From Datura wrightii (Eukaryota > Streptophyta > Magnoliopsida > Solanales > Solanaceae), in contig JASDFA010000006.1 of assembly GCA_035772735.1 (NCBI GenBank), positions 70,510,001-70,574,000 on the forward strand: a stretch of DNA of 64,000 nt, read 5' to 3'. Shown here one piece after another: positions 55,756 through 64,000 of this stretch. Within the stretch, counting starts at the first letter, position 1, and the number at the start of each line of letters is the position of its first letter. The position numbers were made by a program, and so were the translations under genes. The notes beneath the pieces are model-generated. The model did not search any database. It had not been told where the DNA came from and saw only the letters and a list, made by a program, of their open reading frames with translations.

Positions 55756-57444
55756 ATTGAGAAGGTATCTGTCGAGCCATGATGTTAAATAAGGCGCTTC
55801 TAGGGAGGAAACCCAAGTATTTTTATTTTGGTGCTTTGATATTTTTGCTGATTTGTTTTGAAGGTTGATTGGATGAGGAACCAGGTGGGAGAAAAAAATA
55901 GGGCAAGCAATGTGTGAGACCTGTGAAACTCAGGTGCTCAAGCGCAAGCTGCAGCCCAGGCGCAAGAAGGGTCCAGAAAGTTGGAAGAAAAAGAAGGCTT
56001 CTACGCCTCACCTACGAAAAGCAGGTGCCAACCCGTGAAACATTGGTCAGGCATATGTTAGAGCTAGAACACTTGCAACAAACCTAGTAAATGGAAGGTG
56101 AGATGCAAGACACTTGCAAAATGCAAGTGGCTATCCACGAAGCCTTGGTCAAGCGCAGCTCACACATAGAACTAGGTTAAAAAAATTGTACTCACTGGAA
56201 ACTGCGTTTCGCAGGTGTCCACCTGCAGCCATAGGTTCAGCGTAGGTGCAGGTAAGTATATCATTTAATTATTGACTAAATCTGTTGATCAGCCTGACCC
56301 ATGGTCTTCCCAATCCGGTTGAACTTCTTTCCTACTGCCCAAAAACCACCTTTTTCTTAACCTTTTAACCTTCCGCACAACCTCCACTATTCCACCTTTC
56401 CATCTTCCCCATTACCCTATTTAACCCTCCTTCCAAACCCACCAATAACATCAAACCCCTTCCATCTATAAAACCTCAATCCCTTCACTATCCTCTTCAC
56501 CTCACCATCTCTCACTACACTCTCACTAAGGCAAAAGAAGTTCCATTTTTTCGGACTAGCCATTATTGAGCAAGACTTAAAGCTCTCAATCACTTTGCTT
56601 TTGTCTCTTCTAACTTGGTATATATGCCTATACTTCTAGTTTTTCTCGATAGTTGAGAATGTTAGTACAAAATGAAGCATGTTAATGTCGAATTTTCTTA
56701 GCCCATGCTCCCCATTACCCATTATATGTTATTCAATAATCTTCTGTGGTTGATTGTTGTGGATATTATGGGGGAAGTGAAAATTGCAAAATGTGGGATT
56801 TATCATTCATCTTGATAGATCTTCTTGATGGGTTTTATGCTTTGAAATCTTAGTTGGGAGTGAAGTCTAAGTAACCCATGTGAGTAAAATGTATGATTTT
56901 CCTAATGATAGATAGGTTAACGTCTTTCTTAAGGGAAAATTATCATTTTTTTATTCTTTTATGCTGCTTGAAGATGGTAAATTTTGATGTGTGAGTGAGT
57001 TGAGTAAGGCATAGAATTAAATTGTTATTCTTTGTTGGGTTGGGGTACTCGAAGTAGGGCACTACCACTCACCTGCTAGTCACAGGTCAGGTACGGCGAA
57101 ATGTAGGCTAAGGCGCAGGTATGGATTTGAGGCTTCAGGCCACTGCCAATCACCTGTGTTTGCCTGAGAGTCACGGATCAAGACCTGTGAAATGCAGGTT
57201 CAGCGCATGAGAAGGACTAGTTAGCCTAATTGTCTGCTCCAGTACTGCGACGCAGTGGCGAATTGCGGATCTCCATCTATGTTTTGCAGGTGTTGCCACA
57301 TATTGATACTGATTTTTCAACTTGCTTGTCATCTAATCTTTAGAATTTTGTTCCTTATTTTAGGATAGTTATCGAATTTATCTTTCATTTACTAAAAATA
57401 CAAAAAGAAAATTATTTTGTCGTGGCACTAACATCATTTTGCAG
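55756..57444 (+). promoter_or_regulatory. F spacer: candidate internal promoter, leader and intron for ORF3
   Basis: Hairpin GGGAGGAAACCC at 55800-55812. Palindromes CACTTGC-AAAAT-GCAAGTG (56111-56129) and GCAGGTG-TC-CACCTGC (56211-56226). TATAAAA at 56467-56473 followed by a C/T-rich leader. Possible donor CTTG|GTATAT at 56617/56618 and acceptor TTTTGCAG at 57444, giving an 827-base intron that ends just before the ORF3 ATG. No coding frame is visible. The roles are inferred by analogy with E. Confidence 0.45.
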
Positions 57445-57448
57445 ATTA

Positions 57449-58520
57449 ATGACTTCATCTGGGCGAGCCAACAAAGGAAGGGCACCTGCCACTTCCAAGT
57501 GTAAGGGCAAGGGGAAAGCCAACGAAACTCCATCCCCCACCAATACCCGGGATGCCATTATCTATTGTGTGTTGACACTAAGGCATACTATGTCATATGT
57601 GCCGAGAGGCCAATCACCACCGAAAACGTTTTGACTTGGTGAGGCTGGGAAATGACTTCCCAAAGTCATCGTACAATTCACCAATAGACAATGGCACATG
57701 TTTGCTGAGCCTCTTCCAAACTACTAAACCTACCTTGTGCCGGAATTTTATGCATCCTACTAGGCACGACAAGAAGCAGTGAAACACAAAGGAAAGATCG
57801 ATGAGTTCCCATGCCTCCCTTCTATCAGGGTTTGGGGTGTAGAAGTCGACATCACTCTAGATGCCATAAATGCCATATTTTGGGAGGATGAAATCAACTC
57901 AGGAACAGAGTATGCAGCATGAGTGGAAAGAAAGGAAGATCAGTTCAGTTAGGTGTCTCACATCATCACCAATGGTCAGCCCTTCTGGGCCTCCATAGCT
58001 GGTGAAATTACAAGGCAGAACTTAAAATTTGAGGCCAAATTATGGCTTGAATTTGTGTGTGGTCGCATCATTCCCTCTAAAAATGATCAATGGGTGAACC
58101 TCGAGGTGACCATACTTATTGCCTGCATCATGTCAGGGTGCCTATTAATTTTGGGGAAGTGGTGGCAACACAAATGAAGAGTAAGGCCAGACAGCAGGGA
58201 ACTTCAATGCCATATGTTGTTCTCATCACCCAGCTGTGTATCAAAGTAGGGGTGCCACTATTCCACGATGAATCCCCTAGCTCTGCTACTAGTGTCATTG
58301 TTGTTTATAGAAAGAGGGATTCAGATTCACCCAAGGGCAAAAGAAAGCGGATGCAAGCATGGGAGACTCCCGAAGACTCGTCCTCTCATGGCATAGAGGA
58401 GAGTCCCATCACTCCCGACCTCAACATGCCACACCCTGAGGCATCAGGTCATGCATCTGAATATGAACCATTTAGAGGGCCATCACCTCCTCCTACATCC
58501 TCCAGCTCAAGTGGAATCTA
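57449..58520 (+). pseudogene. Element F ORF3 (PF20167-like), frameshifted
   Basis: ATG 57449 gives MTSSGRANKGRAPATSKC, basic like the E protein start. In later frames: ANGQPFW-like 'TNGQPFWASIAGEITRQNLK', 'FEAKLWLEFVCGRIIPSK', then 'INFGEVVATQMKSKARQQGT' matching the E block 'INVGTVIISAMKRARLHQGH'. A Ser/Pro-rich acidic tail ends at about 58520. At least three frameshifts. Confidence 0.75.
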
Positions 58521-60861
58521 GATGTTTGGTTGAGATGACCAATCTCATGAAAACCAACTCCAAAAGTTGGCTCAAAATCTCCCAGCCCTTATCATCAAAA
58601 TGGTGAAGAAGGAGATGAAGAATATATATGATAGCCTAAACAAGTTATGCTCCTAAGTGGATATGGTTGAGGGAGCAATTTTCTCTCATCGAGTTGAGGT
58701 GAGAGATTTGAGGAGTCGCGCACCAATGGAGGATCCATACATGAACTTACTTGATGCAACCATGGTCTCCCACCTACATCCTGGGGCCCCATTGATGATT
58801 TATTTGAGTGCCTACGTCAGGATGATGAGGACAACTTAGGAGATGAAGGCCATGATGTGGGAGAAGCCAATGAGGATACCAAAGAGTAGCCACATCAAGG
58901 AGTTCTTACCATCCTTTGTTCTTAATATGCATATTGGGGACAATGTAATTTCTTAGTTGGGGTGGGATGTATCTCTCTTGTCGGTTATTTTTGGTCTTTT
59001 ATTTCCCTTGTCAGGTTATTGGTTATTTTTGGTCTTTTATTGCCCTTGTCAAGCTCAAATTCTTATGTTTTAATTGTATCACAATTTTTTATTTTTTATA
59101 ATTGTTTCTTGGTTGAATGAATGCCCTTGATGGGCTTGTGATTGAATGAAATGTCACTCTTTGACTTGTTAGTACCATTGGTGGGTCCATTTTAAATTGC
59201 ATATGTTGAATGACTCATGTCATAATAATTGCCTTTGTTCATAGTAGTTAGTAAATAAACTCAAAGAGTTTTCTTTATACTATGGTTCTTTCTCAAGGAG
59301 CAATTTCTTTGTCTTTTCTTTTGTTGTCAAACCAGGTGACATTTTCCTATGATAGATTGGGAGCCGACTTTTTTAAGGGAAAATGCCGAGTTTAGAGTCT
59401 TTTTGAGTCGGTTGTTGCACTTGATTTTAAGAGATACCACCAAAAATTTTAAAATGGCATTAAAAATGGATTTTGAGGAAAAAAGGGCGTTTGAATTTAA
59501 AAATTGAGAACTCTCTTGTCATGAGTTGCACATTACTTGTTTGGCTTTTTGATTCACATGCAATATTTTCTAAAGTCATACTCTTGATGTGGTTGTAAGA
59601 AATTTTGTGAACTCCTTGGAGTGTGATGCCTTGTGTGGTGAGATTTTTAGCTTAATTTTCATGCATGTATGGTTTTCTAGAAGTTGCCCTAAGTGTAACT
59701 CAAGGCTAAATCCTAGAGGTAGTTACACGTAGAACATGATTTTAGGCTTTATTTTGATAGTCACTTCACCTATATGACCTCGTTGAACATCCATCCTTGA
59801 TCGCCAATTGTTGGCCTTTAACCCTTTTCTTTGAGAATTACACTACAAGCCTATTACCCTTTTGTAAAAGTGCTAGTTGTGGAAAGAAATGAAAAATGGG
59901 GCTTGATGCCCAGAATTTTGGGAAAGACAAGAGAGAAATGAGGCGAAAGCCAAAGTTTGGGGGTTTGCAAAATAAAGTGAGAAAAATATGTGAGCTTCAA
60001 TGTGAGTTAGCACCAAATTGTGATGTAATGAATGAATTGGTTTGTTGAAAACCTCTAAACATATAAAATAAATTAAAAAGAGAATAGTTTAAAGGCGCTA
60101 CCTCTTTCTTACATGAGGATAAAGGTGGAAACCAAGGAGATATAAGGGTGACTCTTGATACAATTTTCAAGATGTTGATCAAGGAGAGATAAGGTGGGGA
60201 GATCTCAATATAAAAATGGAGTATGCAAAAGTGTTCACGAAAAAGGGTATTAGGGAGGTCCTAGTCACTAGAACTGAAAAAAAAGTCCTCCTACCTTTAC
60301 CCCTAGCCTTCATTATGACCTTCAAGTCCTAATTGATTTTGAGAGCAGCAACTCTATATTAGTGGCGAGTTACACGAAGGCAAGCCTATGGGTCAAGTTG
60401 TATGCATGAGAATTTCTTTGTGAGAGTGAGCGTATCTTCATTATTCTATGATCCCTTTGTGTATGAATTTCTTGAAAATTTAAAAGGATTCTCTCTTGAT
60501 GTGAGTAGCATCACTTCCTTGGGGAACATGCTTGAATGTGTTCAAAGTAAAAGATGTGATTGAGACAAGAATACAAATGAGCTTTAAGGCAATCTTTGAA
60601 TGTAAATTTTCAATGACTTAAGATTTTACTTGAGCTTGTTTCGATCAACCATGCCCCTAGTATTGATTGAAAGAAACATTTGTGAATCATGCTAATTGTT
60701 TATGATTACCTCTTGAAGCATTTGCACAAATTATTGAATCTTTTCTTTTCATTGAGTCGATGTGCGATTTTGGGGTTGTCTTAGTCCCAGTAGTCCCTTG
60801 TGTACAACTCATGTGGTGTGACATGCTTAATTCAATTATTCAGTTGTGAAGAAATGTATTA
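58521..60861 (+). other. 3' untranslated region of F
   Basis: Starts with a further stretch of decayed ORF3-like coding (to about 58890). Then TATTG-GGGA-CAATG with TTAGTTGGGGTGGGA (58934-58967), an F version of the E module, a TTTTCC...GGAAAA stem block (59344-59386) and a block near 60380 (caagcctatgggtca) shared with E. No intact gene. Confidence 0.65.
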
Positions 60862-60895
60862 CTTGAGGAAAAGCAATGGTTCAATCTTGGAAGTT

Positions 60896-62035
60896 TGATG
60901 AATTGGTAATTTACCAACTCGTTAGGCTTTTAAACATGAGCTTTGCTTGGTTTTCAAGTCATTTAGGAAGGTTTTATGCCCTTTCTCTTTGATTTTTGTA
61001 GGTACTCTATTTAAATAGGTATAGTGAAGAAATTGAACAAAAAGCATGGTGTTGGAAGAATAGGACCTACATTTCACAAGATGACAACTGTGAAACACAA
61101 GCTAAACGCAGGAGAACACTGCTTCGAAGTTGAAGGAACACCTGCGAAGTGAAGGTCAGCACCTGCGAAATGCAGGTGCAAACGCAGAACCATGAGTAGA
61201 CTTTCTGGACTAGAGCTGTGAAGTGAGCGGCGCCTCGCTGATGGGAACCTACAAAATGCAAGTGTCGTGCAAGTGAGGCCGTCATCAAAGGGGTAAAATC
61301 ATCCAGCACAAGAAAAGAGGAACAACTTTACCCTATTTTTGTACACCTTTTGTGAAGAATAGGAGATTCCTTTTCATTCCATTCTATTGTGTAGTTATTT
61401 TTTAATTGAATTTTAGAGAGCAAAATAGATACAGAGAAGTGAGAGCTTTTCTTTCATCTTTTTCATCTTTCTAAGGTAAATCCCCCATTGAAGAACAAAA
61501 TTGAGCTTGAAGTTTCTTCTTAATGATGAATGATATTGATTCCTTTATTGGTTTAATCTCTTGTTCTTTATTTAAGAGTAGCTAAATCTCTTGATAGGGG
61601 TATGTGCATGATAGGGGCTAAAATGGATTAGGTGTTGCTAGTTTAACAGTAGAATTACTTATTTAGCATAAATTCATTATTTTCTTTAAATTATAATGGA
61701 AATATCTATAATTTCAAGTATGAATTGTGTTTACTTATTCTATTTTTCCTTGAAAAAGAGAAATAGGATATGGGTGAGAAAATAATGGTGGATATTTGGG
61801 TTTTGATTGTGTGGGATTGGGATAGAGATTGCTAATATCCACTTTCATACACCCATTAAAGAATTGAGGCTAGAGATAGTTCAATTCTTACCCAAGTTGT
61901 AGTGGTTGAAGTGCATGAACCTTAGGGTTTGAGAAAATCTATGTCAAAAGGCACCCAAGTTGTTGAGAAACATCGGGTGCCGCTTTGTCCATGACTATTT
62001 GTGTTTATAAGTAATGCATTGATTTGCTAGTTAAC
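60896..62035 (+). repeat. Element F 3' LTR (interrupted)
   Basis: Starts TGATGAATTGGTAATTTACCAA after a worn polypurine tract (gaggaaaagcaatggttcaat, cttggaagtt). Hairpin block with GCACCTGC-GAAAT-GCAGGTGC at 61159-61179. Downstream parts resemble the R/U5 layout of the E LTR. G is inserted near its end; the remaining bases should lie beyond the window. Confidence 0.65.
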
Positions 62036-63948
62036 TGTCACGACCCGAGTCTATACCCTAGATGAGCCACGGTACTTGGTGCCACAAGTGACCCCAAGCT
62101 AACCTATGGTCTATCATTACACTAATTTATTGAATAACACATAAGCGGAAAATTTAAGTAAATGAAACCATTCAAGCAATGTGAACAAAATAATACTAAA
62201 TATCTGAGTCTATTTCTGAAAGCCATTTTTTATATTATGAGTTGCTGGGATGAGCCCCCAGCTAACTCTAAAGTGTAATTAAAAGTAACTAACTAAAAAT
62301 AAATATTGTCCTCGAAAGATGAGGACTCACCAATGCTGCATCTGGTATCATCTGAGGGAAACTATTGCCGATGCTAGGACTAAGAACCTACGCCTATAAC
62401 ATCATACGATACAGCATGGAAGGTATGCATCAGTACTTTGAATATACTGAGTAAGGGAGAGATATAGGCATGAAAGAAAAATAACTGAACCGAAATGACA
62501 TGAAATGACCAATTGAAATGTTGTAAACTGATACAACTAAAAAATAACTAATATGGTCAATAACAACCCTCACTGATAGTCATTAATATGTCCTAGATCT
62601 GAGATACTGAATTGGGCTAAACTGAACTGAGATGAACTGAGACTATACTGACTAGTGGAAGAGTCTTTAACCAACATATAACCAAGTGAGCTAAACGTGG
62701 AGTTCAATGTATACGACCCATCGATAGGACCCAATATATCTTGCTAGGGTATAAAGGCATAAGCTGGGTGATCATAAATTTGGGGCCATTGGGCCAATAA
62801 AATAACCTACGGTGGCAATGTAGTTCTAGGAACCTGGGTGCACTGAAACCCCAGCCCTCTCAGTGCTAAGTCCTACTCTCACTAGATAGTCCTAACATGA
62901 CTACTACTACGAAGCTGATAGCTTGAAACTGGGCCTAAGATTAAGTCAGGGATACATATCTAGAAGTAACTTGAGAGTCTTATCGGACCGGATTCTATAA
63001 TTGGTGTTCTAGGACTGGCCAAAGCTGCTTATCTAGAAGCATCATAACCGTCTAAAGAACAAACTAAAGCTGAAGTTGGTGGTTCTAAGACTGGTCAGAG
63101 CTGCTTATCTAGAAGCGTCATAACCGCCTAAAGAACTAACTGATAATTGAAAATTGATAACTGATATTTGATAACTAGGAGGCATTACTAACACCTCAAG
63201 AACTGACTATAGTCAAACTGATCAACTGACATTATTAAGGGACACTGGAAATACTGACATTCTGATTGAGCCTGAACTAACATGCAACTGACTGAGCATT
63301 TATCCAATAACGATAATATGGGAATCCCAACACTAATAGAGTCAAGCAACACTAATAACTAAGAAGCTATGCAAGACCATAATTAATGTATTCGTGAACT
63401 AGGGTTAAAACATTCTTATAGGAAACAAGTATCAACATGATCTCTAGTTAGTGGAAATATATAAATAATTAACATGAACAATATTCCACATGAAATAGAC
63501 GGAATCTGATTGATAATTTACTCAAATTTTAAATCCTCAGGGCTAATGCTGATAAGAGATTGAAGAAGGGTTTTGAGGACACAGGGAAAGAATAATTCCC
63601 TTGCTAAATTCCCACATACCTGGGAATCTCAAAGGAAACTCTTGAGAATTTGAGAAGAAAAGTCGAATGCCATAGCTTTACTTTGAAGAGTTCGTCTGAA
63701 GGTTCTTCGCTTTGGAGATCGAGAGATGATAGAAAGTGAGAAGGATTTAGTTGATTATCTCTTTAATTAACTTCATAACGTGACCAAAATGATGTAGTTT
63801 AGATCCTCGGAGTTTAGGAAATTATAAAAAAGCCTTTAGAATTTTGCAGGAAAAATCACACTGTCTAACGACGGACTGGACGACTCATCACTACTGACCA
63901 TGACTCGTGGTCATCTCTTGTTACCAGCACTGGAAGCTCATCATCATT
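62036..63948 (-). repeat. LTR G, minus strand, related to the C LTR
   Basis: TGTCACGACCCGAGTC at 62036 is the reverse complement of a Tekay LTR end. Blocks matching C include the 'gagtaggacttagcaccga' stretch near 62860 and the TCAGTAC...ATACTGA stem at 62430-62450. The ~200 bases at its U3 end match A/D-style U3. No primer site lies to its left, so it is a solo LTR or the 3' LTR of an element extending beyond the window. Confidence 0.8.
63008..63150 (-). repeat. tandem ~70-base duplication inside LTR G
   Basis: Two adjacent copies of ttctaggactggccaaagct / ttctaagactggtcagagct, each followed by gcttatctagaagc and ataaccg. C has only one copy (41570-41630). Confidence 0.75.
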
Positions 63949-64000
63949 TGTAATACCCCGGAAGTGCGTAGGAGTTGACCCAAAAGTGAAAAGTTGAAAA
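63949..64000 (+). repeat. start of a further LTR (H), truncated by window end
   Basis: TGTAATACCCCGGAAGTGCG begins abruptly inside LTR G, the standard LTR start of this clade. Only 52 bases are visible. Confidence 0.55.

Larger units (their letters stand above)
54500..62035 (+). mobile_element. Element F: old Athila-like element without RT/integrase (right part)
   Basis: Gag C-terminus, protease, a 1.7 kb spacer, ORF3 remains, 3' UTR and most of an LTR (60896-62035), in the same order as E but clearly divergent. It starts exactly at the end of the A 3' LTR, so A landed in its gag. No RT or integrase block lies between protease and ORF3. The LTR is cut at 62036 by G. Confidence 0.75.

Noticed and set aside
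62036..63948. 5' LTR of a leftward full element
   Set aside because: The sequence to its left (before 62036) has no primer binding site or gag; it is the LTR of element F. So G is a solo LTR or a 3' LTR.

Overview
The window looks like plant nuclear heterochromatin made almost entirely of LTR retrotransposons inserted into one another. I see no host gene, rRNA gene or tRNA gene. The organism is a flowering plant. The mix of long-LTR Tekay/Del-type chromoviruses (primer site for initiator tRNA-Met, 2.1 to 3.3 kb LTRs) with Athila-like elements (primer site for tRNA-Asp) would suit a eudicot such as a Solanaceae species, but that placement is a guess from memory of repeat style.

Layout. I name families A to H. 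Bases 1-36 and 54500-62035 are probably two halves of an old Athila-like element F. Inside F sits a composite of Tekay-type element A (37-54499), which keeps three LTRs, the first broken. The first A LTR was hit twice. Element E (392-10140, minus strand) is flanked by a perfect 5-bp duplication GCAGG. Element B starts at 10275 and is cut off at about 44909. B contains the complete element C (15959-42662, duplication AAGAG). C contains D (19238-35995), and D contains a second, 5'-truncated copy of family E (here E', 21883-29585, plus strand). This gives up to six nesting levels, F > A > B > C > D > E'. The F LTR at the right is interrupted by a minus-strand LTR (G, 62036-63948), itself interrupted by the start of another LTR (H, 63949 to the window end).

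A, C and D carry gag, protease, reverse transcriptase, RNase H, integrase and a chromodomain-like tail, and B carries only scraps of these. All are broken by stops and frameshifts. E, E' and F share another plan: gag and protease, no reverse transcriptase or integrase, a roughly 1.3 to 1.7 kb spacer, then a separate ORF (ORF3, related to the 'putative plant transposon protein' family), a long 3' UTR and the LTR. In E the ORF3 is intact (406 codons) and the LTRs differ by only about 2 percent by my hand count, so this pol-less family moved fairly recently, presumably using proteins from elsewhere.

The most interesting signal is around ORF3. In E/E' the spacer carries a near-exact copy (41 of 42 bases) of the hairpin that sits just upstream of the LTR TATA box, followed by a TATA-like site, a pyrimidine-rich leader, a good splice donor and an acceptor 5 nt before the ORF3 ATG. 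F, with different sequence, repeats the logic: its own palindromes in both LTR and spacer, a TATAAAA box, a donor and an acceptor just before its ORF3 ATG. Family E also reiterates its polypurine-tract module three times around ORF3. I read this as a candidate separately promoted and spliced ORF3 cassette in a non-autonomous lineage. Small RNA hairpins next to polypurine tracts and in LTR R regions recur across otherwise unlike families.
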